Part shown: piece by piece, positions 23,291-33,329 of the stretch
How positions within the stretch are numbered: the stretch's first letter is position 1
Layout of the letters: each line of letters opens with the position of its first letter
From: Ochotona curzoniae
Lineage: Eukaryota > Chordata > Mammalia > Lagomorpha > Ochotonidae
DNA length: 64,000 nt
Assembly: GCF_017591425.1 (NCBI RefSeq)
Contig: NW_024466599.1
Span: 29,178,001-29,242,000, forward strand
Direction: 5' to 3'
The notes under the pieces: model-generated
Databases searched by the model: none
What the model saw: the letters and a program-made list of their open reading frames with translations, nothing else
What the model was told of the DNA's origin: nothing
Position numbers and translations under genes: made by a program

Positions 23291-23504
23291 AAAGAAAGAT
23301 GCCCAGCTGGTAGTCCTTGGCATCTTTGAACATGTTGCCTTACATGGCAAAGAAATTCTGTAGATCTCATTAAGGAATTTCAAAGGAGAGATTTCTCTGG
23401 ATTTCCCAGGTGGGTCCAGTATTAGCACAAGGGTCCTTATCTGCTCATCAGGGAAGCAGAAGGCAGGTCAGTTAAAGTCAGAGAGAGATGATAACTCATT
23501 GTTG

Positions 23505-23610
23505 ACTTCTCACTTCTGGAGCAAAATAGTAAATAATTTTTGTTTTTTTAAGCAACTAAATTTGTGGTAAATTTTCACAGCCGTAGTAGAAATTTAGTAT
23601 AATCCCTGAT
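23505..23610. mobile_element. Old LTR-like fragment (MaLR-type, tentative)
   Basis: 'tttttttaagcaactaaatttgtggtaaattttcacagccgtagtagaaa' resembles 'aagccactaagtttgtggtaatttgttacagcagccatagaaaac' of old mammalian repeats. Confidence 0.45.
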
Positions 23611-24050
23611 TATGAGAAACTTCTGAAATAGTGAAGGGGCTTCACAAGCAGGCATTGAAATACACAATATTAATTGATTGAGTTATCTGCCAGATATCAT
23701 CAAATTAACTCTCAATGGGCATTCTAAGAAAGCCTCTTAGAGGACACATAGGCCAGAAGGGACTACTAGTAGCAATAGCAGTAGTAGTAGTAGTAAAAAT
23801 AATAATAAAAGATGGGAAGCAGAAATGGAGTTTGGTATGAAGGACATGGGAGACAGGAGTAGAGTATTCAAGTCAGCTGAATAAAAATATGGCATGTATA
23901 AAACATCAAAAATTTGAAAAATGGCAGGCCCTTAATGAGCCTAACTTTCATCATATCCTCCATCCCATCCCTCTTAGGTCCACGGAAAGCAGTTGTATTT
24001 TCCCTGGATGTTGGCAGTGCTGATAACTGTTTCCATTTCCTCTATTTTTT
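23611..24050. other. No gene; short AGT microsatellite
   Basis: Contains an imperfect (AGT)n tract at about 23779-23796, followed by AAT units. Confidence 0.5.
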
Positions 24051-24054
24051 TCAC

Positions 24055-24475
24055 AGAGGATGACAAGCACGAATTATTAAAGCAGAAATTATCTTTTCAC
24101 TGACACTGACACCAATTTTTTCGCACAAGCTACTTTACAATCTCCAATAATCACACACATTAAACATGCAGCAGGTGTTGGAGATTTCTGCGTTTTAATT
24201 GTTTGGCAAACACTCTGTTATTTTTTTCTATGGTTAATCTGAAAGCCATGCATTTAATCTCCTGGTAACACATAGATGACAGAGTGACTTCCTCATGAAT
24301 TTGCAGATTAGTGTCATTTCTGTAGTATTTGTGTGTGTTTCACAAACTTCTAACTTGCTTCTTAGCCCTCTGTTTCTAATATTCTCAAGGTCAAGGGCCA
24401 ACATCCATGTTAAAATGGGAAATGCATAACCATTGTCTATGATAATCAAGGGGCACCTTTCTTTCTAAACAGGAC
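24055..24475. other. Candidate conserved non-coding element
   Basis: A block of complex, non-repetitive sequence in AT-rich surroundings. It has an E-box (caggtg at about 24173) and TAAT-type motifs (gttttaattg, ggttaatctg, gcatttaatc). This composition is typical of deeply conserved enhancers, but conservation cannot be seen from one sequence. The 71-codon frame on the - strand has no recognised domain. Confidence 0.25.
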
Positions 24476-24479
24476 TCTG

Positions 24480-25105
24480 CATTTGTTTTCATTTGTTTGT
24501 TTTTGTCTCTTTTTTTTTTTTATTTCCAAGGATAGAATATTGACTCCCAGGAGGTCTATAACAGTCTGAAAGTTGGGTGAAGAAAAAATGGATTTTCTTT
24601 CCTTATGACTCTACAGGAGTATCAGCAAGAATGAAGAACTTATGAGTCCAAAAGCCACAGGAAATTTTGAAAGTATAAATAGGAATTTAATTAAGGCAAA
24701 AATAATGAACCATAAGTTCTTTCATGAAGTAAAATGATAAGCTTTGTAGAAAAACCTATTTTTATTTTCAGAGTTTGCCACACTTATACCTGATGTATGA
24801 TCATGACACCAGAGTGAATATGTTACTGGTAAACAAAAAGAAATTGACTGATTGGATAGACACACGATTTCCTCTTTAATTATAATTAACTGCTATTTGC
24901 ACAGAGGTTAGAGTTTGCATTTTTTTTCAGAATTCCTATATTTAAACCACATTAACTATAAACTTTAAAACCATAGTTTTTGTATAAAAAAAGGAAGAAG
25001 AAAAAAATCTACTGCAATGGTTTTAATAATTTAGATACAATCATTTTTACTAGAAAAAATATATATATAGTACCTTTTGGTGGATTCTTTTTATATATGG
25101 GAAAA
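24480..25105. other. No gene recognised
   Basis: AT-rich sequence with a poly-T tract at about 24509-24521 that might be the tail of a minus-strand retroposed fragment. No body was recognised. Confidence 0.4.
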
Positions 25106-25107
25106 AA

Positions 25108-25368
25108 AAGATTTTACTTATTTACCTCAAGTCAGAGCTAAAGAGAGAAATTTAGAGATCTTCCATCTTGGGGTTCACTCTCCAGATGGCCACAACAGTC
25201 AGTGTTGAGACCAGGCTGAAGCCAGGAGCCAAGAAATTCTCCCAGGTCTCCCATGTTGGCAGGGATGTGGGTGATGAAGGGACACTTGGGGCATCTTCTG
25301 CAAGAACCCAAACACTTGGGGTCATCTGCCACTGCTTACCCAGGCACATTAGCAGTGAGCTGGATAGT
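25108..25368 (-). repeat. CSINE, antisense, part 1 of a split copy
   Basis: From aagattttacttatttacc through 'cactctccagatggccacaacagtcag', 'ccaggtctcccatg' and 'cccaggcacattagcagtgagctggat'. It stops there and resumes at 25524. The five frames of 61-89 codons in this area are readings of the SINE. Confidence 0.8.
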
Positions 25369-25523
25369 AACATGGGGAAAATAGGGGCAGGAGAAAATGT
25401 GGAGGAAGAAAAGGGAAGGCTAGGATGGAATTCCTAGACACAAAAAAATGTTTCGTGGAAAAGAATAAAAAAATTTAAACTTAAAATAGAATGTTTTTAC
25501 TTTGTCCAACTAAAAAAAAGAAA
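25369..25523 (+). mobile_element. Insertion within the CSINE, perhaps an L1 3' terminus
   Basis: About 155 bases that interrupt the SINE. 'ataggggcaggagaaaatgtggagg' and an A-rich end (aaaagaataaaaaaatttaaac...aaaaaaaag) resemble a degraded L1 3' end. Confidence 0.4.
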
Positions 25524-25618
25524 AAGCAGTGGAAGAACTAGGATGCAAACCAGGGCACATGTGGGATCTGGCAATCTGGCATTGCAGGCAGCAGCTTTAT
25601 CCTTGTATACCACAAAGC
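25524..25618 (-). repeat. CSINE, antisense, part 2 of the split copy
   Basis: 'gcagtggaagaactaggatgcaaaccagggcacatgtggg' continues the SINE B-box side and ends at the A-box side 'ttgtataccacaaagccagcc'. Confidence 0.7.
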
Positions 25619-25619
25619 C

Positions 25620-26435
25620 AGCCTCAGTTAATTATATATTGATAGAAAAAGATCAATCTTTGAGAATTGCACTCAGCAATCACAAAGATAAAATGCTTGC
25701 TTCTGAATTCAGTGTCCTCCACTGCTAATTTACCTATATCACAATATTTTTTTACTCTTGATGATTACTAAGAAAGAAAAGCTAATGAAATCAGTTTGTA
25801 TCTATTATTTCTGAAAAGTATTAAAACACAAACCCTATAGAAACATAATTCACATGGCTACAGATTAAAATTCTAAGTATTTCTCTTTAAGCTCTTACAT
25901 TCTTTAAAAGATTGCTCTGGGTCTTCAATTAAGAGTCTTGTCTAGTATTCAGAATTGAAATCATTAGTCAGTGAAATATATTGATAAATCAGTGAAATAA
26001 CCACCAATTGTTTATATCAATAATCCTGTAAGCACTACAAACTATTGAGAAATTCATTTTTAAAATCTCTACAAATCACATTAAATTGGGACATGCATGA
26101 TGAACAGATAAAATTTGGGAATATTTTCCTTATAGATCTAATAATTTTGAGATTTTTCAATCTTGAAAGTGTTCACAAATTGTGCAATCACTTTCCCTCT
26201 GCAAAAAAAAATGGAATTTGATTCAAAGGATGCTTGACTTTCAGGGTCATGGCTGGTAACACTAAACTTTTTGCTTTTGTTTCTGGTTTGCTTTGTTTCA
26301 TTTTTTGTTTCTCTGTAGCACGTTTCCCTATCCCTGAACTCCAGTGTGGCCACACATTCTTTCACAACAGATGAAGTAAACAGATCCAACATCACCACTG
26401 TTTAAATCTTTGCTTTCTTTCTGGCGTTAACAAAC
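25620..26435. other. No gene recognised
   Basis: AT-rich sequence. The 86-codon frame on the - strand (26138-26398) has no recognised domain. Confidence 0.45.
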
Positions 26436-26439
26436 CTTC

Positions 26440-27008
26440 CTCTCATCTCAGTCATGGCAATCTGTCCACTAGCTGCACCTGAGCTCTCTCCTCTTCGGAG
26501 TTAAGGATGGAGATTATCATAAAAAAAATTCTCTGCAGGTTGGGCCGATGTAGGTGCAGGACTGGGTGATGGCTGTGGGCCTCTCTACCCTCTGGTGTTC
26601 TCACTGGATCTTGGAGATCACATGGATTGTAAGACCTACCACCCAGTTGCTTTATCAAAATTCATTGTCCTACCAGGCAATGAGCTTGCGATATTGGGCA
26701 CTGACAGCCATGGCAGGCCAACATCCCAAGCAGAAAAGTGGTTGCCCCAATTACAGTTTCAGGAGGACCTGCTCCTCAGTGGGGCCAGGATGCCCTAGAG
26801 GAAACTCATATTTCTCCGAAACAGTCAGATCCATGACTGACACTTTGGAGTTTGACACCCAGAAGACCATGCCCATGAACCTCCCATTCCACCCATGCAT
26901 GACTTTATCCATGACCTGTGCTGCACCATGACATGAAGACATGATGTTCTTGGCAGCCTCGTGCCCCATTAGGCCACAGCTTCTTAGAAGGACCATCTAC
27001 AGTCTGAA
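26440..27008 (-). pseudogene. GAPDH: 5'-truncated processed pseudogene of GAPDH
   Basis: GAPDH is the glycolytic glyceraldehyde-3-phosphate dehydrogenase. On the - strand, 27000-26820 reads as a GAPDH segment from roughly residue 190 on: EAAKNIM, GAAQVMDKV, NGRFMGM and VSVMDL stand in for AAQNIIP, GAAKAVGKV, NGKLTGM and VSVVDL. A deletion follows, then 'ctcattgcctggtaggacaatgaattttg' stands for the LISWYDNEFG segment, with a stop in place of the Tyr codon. 26640-26440 has residual coding and 3' UTR-like sequence that I align only loosely. The copy lacks the N-terminal NAD-binding domain and the catalytic Cys region, so it starts mid-gene. It is intronless with deletions and stops, as expected of the many GAPDH retrocopies in mammals. 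The apparent frame on the + strand (26554-26931) and the 81-codon frame on the - strand (26751-26996) are fragments of this. Confidence 0.85.
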
Positions 27009-27299
27009 CTACCTTTAACATTTTCCCATCGAGGATTTCCAATAATCAGTAAATTTAAAATAGTTGGGAGTCTTTATGATAAAATTGAACATTATTTTTT
27101 GAACAAAAATCTCTCTAGGGTTTAGCATTTTGTGCCATGACATTGACTTTAAGCATAATAAGAAAAATTGAAGATGATTTTTAAAAATTATTTTCTGTTC
27201 AGTTTTTCTTAGTTCACAACTATAAAAGCAATATTCTGAATGGATAGGTTTATGATAATTTTGAAATAATTATGGGATTTTGAGTGAAACATCATTTTT

Positions 27300-27655
27300 C
27301 TATCTTAGTAAAGGATGCTTCTACTATTTGCAACAAGATGTTTCCAACTAGAGATCCTATGCTTAGTGAAATAAGCCATTCCAAAAGGGCCAATATCATA
27401 TATCCTCTTTGATATAATGCAACCCACATGCAAAATACAAGATCAATATATATGTAAACACATATATACCTACATTCATGTAGAGGTACGATATAATGGA
27501 GACTAACACACTAAGAAGTTACAGTGTGCATTTTGGCTTCTGAATAAAAGATGAAATCCCAATGAAAATGGGAGGGAGACAGGATGAATAGGGAGGGTAG
27601 AAGGGAAAATCCTTGAACATATGCAAATGTATCATGAAATACAAAAATTAAAGAC
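27300..27655 (+). mobile_element. LINE-1 3' end (ORF2 end plus 3' UTR)
   Basis: 'tatttgcaacaagatgtttccaactagag..cctatgcttagtgaaataagccattccaaaaggg' is the ORF2 stop region and start of the 3' UTR, as at 57585-57660. It ends 'ccttgaacatatgcaaatgtatcatgaaatac', and this copy lacks the inverted ORF2 segment seen at 38.0 and 57.7 kb. Confidence 0.8.
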
Positions 27656-27659
27656 AAAA

Positions 27660-28320
27660 ATACTAGCATTAGTACTATCATTGCTATATTTCAGGGAGAA
27701 AACACGAGCCCAGAAATACTACCTCCCTGAAATATGCTTTAATGTGAAAATAAAGATGGATCATTTGTGCAAATGATGATTTAACCACTTTGATTAGAAA
27801 AACTAAAGGCACTTTCAGAGGATTGGCGATTTTACTCAGTTTCTGCTGAAACAGTAAATAAGGACAAGTTTTACCACAGGTGTGTGAATTTGCACAAACT
27901 GTAGGGTGATATGCAAAACTAGCTTTAATAAAGTAAAAATTAGGCCATCCAAGAGGTTGAGCATATAATTATCATGCTTACCATTTTTTATGATTGAAGC
28001 AAACAACTATGTTTAGAAATGCATCTGTTTCAAATAACAAAGAATAGGGTTATAGCTAAAAATACTTTCAAGAATATGCATTATTCCGAAAAACATAAGT
28101 GTTTGTTAGATTTTCCAATGCAGCCAACTATCTTAGGTATTATGATATGCCATATTGGCTCTATAAAAGAAAATAAAACATTTGTATCTAATTTTGGTTT
28201 TTTTTAGTATTGATTTATTCCACCTGGAGGCAAAGTGGAGATTGTTTTTTGTTTTCCTGAGCATGAACACTAATAATATGAACTTTTTGTCCTTGTTGTT
28301 TCTTTTTTTAAATTACTCTG
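27660..28320. other. No gene recognised
   Basis: AT-rich sequence. Apparent frames here and into the next repeat (28182-28610) are a chance frame joined to an antisense SINE. Confidence 0.5.
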
Positions 28321-28325
28321 TTTTT

Positions 28326-28665
28326 AAAGGATTTATTTATTTATTTATTTTTTTTTTTTTTTTGGAAAGGCAGATATACAGAAAGGAGAAGAGAGGCAGA
28401 GAGGAGGATCTTCAGTGCGATGGTTCACTCCCCAAGCGGCCTCAACGGCTGGAACTGAGCCAATCTGAAGAAGCCCGGAGCCTCTTTTGCGTCTCCCACA
28501 TGGGTGCAGGGTCCCAAGGCTTTGGGCTGTCCTCAACTGCTTCCCCAGGCCACAAGCAGGGAGCTGAATGGAAGGTGGAGCAGCCGGGATTAGAACCAGT
28601 GCCCATTTGAGATCCCAGCACACTCAAGGTGGTGACTTTAGCTGTCTCGTTATCACACCAAGCCC
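28326..28665 (-). repeat. CSINE, antisense, full length, fairly young
   Basis: Begins with a TTTA/poly-T tail (28326-28363), then ggaaaggcagatatacagaaagg, 'ctccccaagcggcc', 'gcgtctcccacatgggtgcagggtcc' and 'gattagaaccagtgcc', ending 'accaagccc'. Flanks carry similar aattactct sequences at about 28310 and 28668, a likely target-site duplication. Confidence 0.9.
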
Positions 28666-28667
28666 TT

Positions 28668-29063
28668 AATTACTCTTTGTATAAAGAAAGTTCATTACAT
28701 GTTTTCATTAGAAAATTTGATAACCTTATACAATGATGTTCTATATATATCAGTTGAAAACTCAGCTACTGAGAACTTGAGAGGAATAAAAACATGTATT
28801 CCAAATTCTATATTGCCACATCAGAATTAGTATCATTTGAGGGTTAACTGCCATCCTAGTTGGCTTTGAAATCTTTTCACTAACTATTCACATGTAAAAT
28901 TGGCATTTTTTAAAATTCTCAAACATCTGCTTGATATTTTTCAAGGTAACTGAAGACTGTCATGTTTTCTCCAGAAAATGTCTTATTAGCAAATTCTAAT
29001 CTCTGATTATAAGAAATAACTGACTAAATTAACATGAAATATATACTGAACATACATTTTTTT
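28668..29063. other. No gene recognised
   Basis: AT-rich flank of the retroposon that follows. Confidence 0.45.
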
Positions 29064-29081
29064 AAGAATCCTCCAAATTCT
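29064..29081 (+). repeat. Target-site duplication, left copy
   Basis: aagaatcctccaaattct, identical to 30253-30270. Confidence 0.9.
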
Positions 29082-30252
29082 GGAGGGTTGTATCCCAACC
29101 CTGAAGACCCCCAGACCCCCACCAAGGACTATCAATACGAGCAACAAGGACTACATCCCAACTGCCAAGGAGACCACGTGGAACAGGAATGCCTCCGGAA
29201 GCCGAGAACTCTGAGGTCACCCACCCCCATCTGGAGCCTCCACTGGGGATGGAAGAATCCAGACTCTGCTGAACAGGAACCAGCATCATCAGAACAACAA
29301 CCAGGATCCCTGAGCAGTCTGCAGAAACAGAAGAACAATAAACTTCCTTTGGGACTAGGGAGGGAAGCTTTCTCTGGTCCTTGCCTGGTTCTGGCTCTGG
29401 GTCCCCACTCTCTCTCGCAATAACCCTCAAGATCGCTTCAGACACCCCTCAAAACAAATAAACATACAAACAAACAAAAAACCTAAAATAGATAGACAAC
29501 TACAAAGAAAGCTTAGAATCAGACAGGAAATGGCCAGCGTGGATTCACTCATACCTCACTAGGTGGGACACAAAGATCAGTTACTCCTCACTGGGGTATT
29601 GGGGATTTCTCTGCACACCCCTCCTAAAAATGTTCTGCACCTAACTGTTGACACATGTCTTGTTAGTGTTGTAAGCCAGTTCAGACCATCTGAAAAACAA
29701 CCAGGTTCAGCAAAATCATGCTTCAACACTATAAGTAGCTAAATACTAAAATGAAAATAGACATGAGACAGCTGAATAGTAATCTACAGCCATTTTAAGG
29801 TGTATAGAACCCAGTTGTATATAAACCAAAATTGAAATATCTGTGAGGAAGTCACAGGATGTGGTTCAGAACCTGCATTTTATTATTAACATATAGGTTA
29901 ATCAATACCATGTCAATTAATACCATAACGTTGTAAATTGTTGTTGATGTTATGTTGGGGCTTTTAATTGATTGGGAGGATACTCTGCCGGCTCTATCTT
30001 CATTCCAGAGATGGTCTCACCAAGAAACCATTGAACTTACCAGGACAATAACATGCTGGACTTTATGCTTGGTAAATACTTCCAATGAAAGAATCTCAAC
30101 TGAATTTGAACTGTGGTAATGCAACAAGGTGGAGGAATCCACCATGGGGGGAGGGTCTGGGGAGGGGTGGGGGGAAACCCAGTGCCTATAACACTTTGTT
30201 ATATAATGCTATGTAACTAATAAAACAAAGGAAATTTTTAAAAAAAATAAAA
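29082..30252 (+). mobile_element. Recent poly(A)-ended retroposon, probably a 5'-truncated young LINE-1 3' UTR
   Basis: A 1.17-kb insert between perfect 18-base duplications, ending in aataaaacaaaggaaattttt and an A-rich tail: the marks of L1-mediated insertion. The first ~380 bases are GC-richer (29082-29440). The last 350 contain 'gattgggaggatactctgcc', 'ccttccagag'-like and 'gtggtaatgcaacaaggtgg' segments and a G-rich tract (30145-30175), a common feature of L1 3' UTRs. The frames of 129 codons (+, 29034-29423) and 127 codons (-, 29062-29445) cover the same GC-rich part on opposite strands, and the + one starts outside the insert, so neither looks like a gene. Confidence 0.75.
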
Positions 30253-30270
30253 AAGAATCCTCCAAATTCT
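30253..30270 (+). repeat. Target-site duplication, right copy
   Basis: Identical 18 bases to 29064-29081, immediately after the A-rich tail. Confidence 0.9.
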
Positions 30271-30375
30271 ATCTAGATGCTGAGATCAAACCTTTGTGAA
30301 GTAAAGGCAGGGCCCAGCTGCTTGTCTCTCATAGCTCAAGGTGTTATTGTCATGTCTTTGTCAGAATTCACTAAG

Positions 30376-30662
30376 CTAAGGAAGTGATGCAAGCTGTCCG
30401 ACAAATCTAATCACCAAATCGTAGTAGTCATTTGCTTCTCCATTAAATAAGAACTCTGATGGCAATTTTTTTCCCTTAGGTGGTTTGTGTAAGTGAATTT
30501 CAGGTCCAGGCAGAATGTCATTGCATATAATTCCCAGGCCAAGTGCGGTCCCATTCTCCAGAAGACATTGCATGACCAACCAATCAAACGAAGGTCACAA
30601 GCACCACTCACAATGCAAGGACTTTGACATGAGCTGACCATGCACCTCTAAGTCCATTACAA
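30376..30662 (-). other. Unrecognised open segment, possible old retrocopy or exon
   Basis: On the - strand two overlapping frames (76 codons from 30641; 67 codons from 30579) read through non-repetitive sequence. The second ends CNDILPGPEIHLHKPPKG...EANDYYDLVIRFVGQLASLP and has a protein-like composition. I cannot assign a family. It could be a decayed retrocopy with a frameshift between the two frames, or chance. Confidence 0.2.
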
Positions 30663-30664
30663 TC

Positions 30665-31790
30665 TAAAATAAGCCTTTACTAACTGCTCAGGGAGCCTGG
30701 GAATGAAGTGATAGCTGCCTTGTAAGCTGCTCTATGCTTTGCAGTAAATACCTGCTGTTCTATGCCTATATGAAGTATTGACAGAGATAAAAAGTAGCTT
30801 AAGCTCTTAAATTCTCATTATCAGCAGGTATGAATGTAAATTTGCACAATCAATTTTGAAAACATCCAAGCAACTAAACATATACCTACCACCCTTTTGC
30901 CAGAGTAAAAATATTATCCAAAAAATATCCCTAAGATTATTATCCTTAGACAAAATATCAGAAAATTTAGTATTTGGTGGAGAGCTAATGTTTGAAATAC
31001 TATTTTTCTCAGTACTTAAATATATTGTAGGAATAATACAGTGGAGGTGGTACATTCCCATTACTCATCTTATTTTATGTGCACAAAATTTATCTGTTAC
31101 TTGTATAAATCCTTAGTAAATTAAAGCATCACACACCTTAACCCTTTGCCTTATTTTTAATAATACCACTATTGCCTAAAGACCTGAGGGAAGAGTTTTA
31201 TAAAGTACTAATGCAATTATGCTGTGAAAGATGCAAATCACAAGCTAGTTATCCCTCTTTGTCAGTTTTTTGGGCACTGTTCCAACACATTATGATGTTT
31301 CACTACTGGAAGGACTCTAAGTGTGTTGATTTATATTACAATAGGTCAGTGTACAGCAGGTTTCCCAGAATTACTTGAGTAATCTGAGCATGTGATAATG
31401 CTAATAAATTCAAAGAAGAGCCATGCATTCAATTTTTCTTTTCATAGACTATTACTGAAACTTGTTTTATCTTAGTTGAAATTTGGCCAGAGTGGGATAG
31501 TTGAGCTGACTTAGTAACTAATACTAAGCTCAATCTATAAGGCACTTAAAAAATAAGAAATATCGAGGTTCTGTGAAGGCACACTCTTTAAAAGCATTTC
31601 AATAGCACTCCTCTCTCATCAGATCTCCAAGTAGCCTTTCTATAATGCATTGATATTTGCTAGTCCCTCATCATACACACACGAGAGCTACTTTAGTCCT
31701 CCCTCATCCTACTTGGCAAACTTCCTGTAGTGCAAAGCCTATATTTGGGTGCACAGTAATTCAGTGATTGCTAACATCCATACACTCCAT
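30665..31790. other. No gene recognised
   Basis: Unique-looking sequence. Frames of 68-86 codons (30807-31378) show no recognised domain. Confidence 0.45.
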
Positions 31791-31794
31791 AAAG

Positions 31795-31897
31795 GAGCAT
31801 AACAGCCAAGGCTCAGTCAGCTTGAAGTCATGAACCTAGGACTTTATCCAGGTCTCCAACATGGGTGGCAGGAGTCTGACACTTAAGCCTTGTTCTT
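31795..31897 (-). repeat. CSINE, antisense, outer copy part 1
   Basis: 'ataacagccaaggctcagtcagcttgaagtcatgaacc...ccaggtctccaacatgggtggcagg' is the middle of an old antisense CSINE, cut by the next element and resumed at 32201. Confidence 0.65.
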
Positions 31898-32200
31898 TTT
31901 TTAAGATTTAATTATTTAGCTTGAAAGTCGGAGATGGAAAGAGATCGTCCATCTGCTGGTTCATTCCCCCAAAACTCCATAACATTAAGAGGTGGGCTGA
32001 TCTGACGCTAGTACCCAGCCAGCTCCACTGAGTTTCCTACATGAGTACAAGTATTCAAGGCTTTGGGCCGTCCTCCACTGCCTTCCCAGGCCATCAGCTG
32101 GGAGCTCAGAAGGGAAGCAGTTAGGACTCAAACTAGGTGACCATATGGACTGGCAGCACACAGGCAGAGGATTAGCTCAGAATTTTACCATGCTGGTCCC
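31898..32200 (-). repeat. CSINE, antisense, inserted into another CSINE
   Basis: Full order from ttttttaagatttaattattt through 'catctgctggttcattcccc', 'ctttgggccgtcctccactgccttcccaggcc' to 'accatgctggtccc'. Flanks 'ttaagccttgttct' and 'ttgagcctccttct' look like a decayed target-site duplication. Confidence 0.8.
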
Positions 32201-32285
32201 TTGAGCCTCCTTCTATTGCTGTCAAGGTGCAGCACCATGGAGCTGGATCGTAAGTAGAATAAATGGGATTCTAACCAGCAACTTC
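32201..32285 (-). repeat. CSINE, antisense, outer copy part 2
   Basis: 'gcagcaccatggagctggatcgtaagtagaataaatgggattctaaccagc' continues the outer SINE toward its B-box side. Confidence 0.65.
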
Positions 32286-32545
32286 TTTTATTGTTATTAT
32301 TATTTTTTAATAATCTTATTTAGTTGATTAGGATACAAAGGGTCAAGGGCTACAGGGTGAAAGTGGGTAATACCATTGTTTCCACACTAATATTATCATT
32401 TTTCCCTGTATCTGGGGTCAGGGGAGAAACAAAGGGAGAAGTCCCTCCAGCCTCCCACCCATCCAAGATCCCCATTGTGAGGCGTGACTTCGTATGAAAG
32501 ACAAGTTGTGTCAATTTACTGTGTCCTATATCTGGTCTTGAAAAT
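32286..32545 (-). mobile_element. 3' end of the unclassified GC-richer poly(A) repeat, antisense
   Basis: The reverse complement ends 'gaaacaatggtattacccac...cctgtagcccttgaccctttgtatcctaatca...attattaaaaaataa'. This aligns with the 3' end at 61985-62070 and more loosely with 23110-23290. Confidence 0.5.
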
Positions 32546-33265
32546 CTTTTAATGTTTCCTTTACAACCAGGATAAATTTACTAATACTATTCCTGAAATG
32601 CATAATTATTAGCACTGTAAAAATAGTAATGCTCTCACAGACAGTGGCAGTTCTTCATGGTAAAGCTCACCTTAGTTGAATACCTGAAATGTAACAGAAT
32701 TATTCTACCTATTTTATTTATATACTTCATTTAAACTTCATCAAAAATTTTAAGATAATTATCTTGTTTTACCCAGGAAACAGATATGTGCTTACTAAGC
32801 TAATTTATAATTTAAATAAGACCTGCTTAACAAAGTCTTCTATCCCACATTCATTGCACTTCAAGAATTATGTGTGTCTCTCAGGACATTCACATTTTAA
32901 TAACCATAGTAAAATTAATGACAATAAAGACAAAAAGTTCAGAGCCATTAAATACTGGGTGTACATCAGATACTGTACTACATTCTTAGATGTATTCATA
33001 TTTAATTCACTAACATGATTTTAAAGTACTTGTCAAACATCTTTATATGGGTGGTAAAAGAATATAAGAACATGGATAATTGGAACTAAAAAGCAAGAAA
33101 ACGGATTTATTAGCAAGTGTCAGATAGCGGAAGTGAATTCCAAACACACATTGTCAGTCTCACAACTTTTGTTATGACTTGTTCTGAGTATAATAATGAC
33201 TAAAACTCAATGGCCAAGTGAACTAATACTAATACATTTACTATTGAGTAGGCCTCCTAATAAAT
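32546..33265. other. No gene; possible MIR-like piece
   Basis: 32940-33020 weakly resembles the 'tgtgccaggcactgtgctaagcacttta...tcatttaat' part of old SINEs. An 84-codon frame at 32764-33018 is not convincing. Confidence 0.4.
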
Positions 33266-33281
33266 ATAATTTTCTCAACAG

Positions 33282-33328
33282 GAGAATGCAAGATCAGAGA
33301 ACAAGAAGATAACCTCACTGACCAGGCG
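33282..33328 (+). other. Candidate 47-base exon with good splice signals
   Basis: A branch-point-like ctaat at about 33257 and the acceptor ttttctcaacag lie just upstream. The segment ends accaggcg and is followed by the donor gtgagt. It lies in repeat-poor sequence. Only one frame is open across it (ECKIREQEDNLTDQA, entered with a 2-base carry-over), and this is hydrophilic and helix-prone. 47 is not a multiple of three. Neither a parent gene nor neighbouring exons can be identified, so it may be a pseudo-exon. Confidence 0.3.
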
Positions 33329-33329
33329 G

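Noticed and set aside
26554..26931. 125-codon frame (+)
   Set aside because: Antisense to the GAPDH pseudogene.
28182..28610. 142-codon frame (+)
   Set aside because: AT-rich chance sequence joined to an antisense CSINE.
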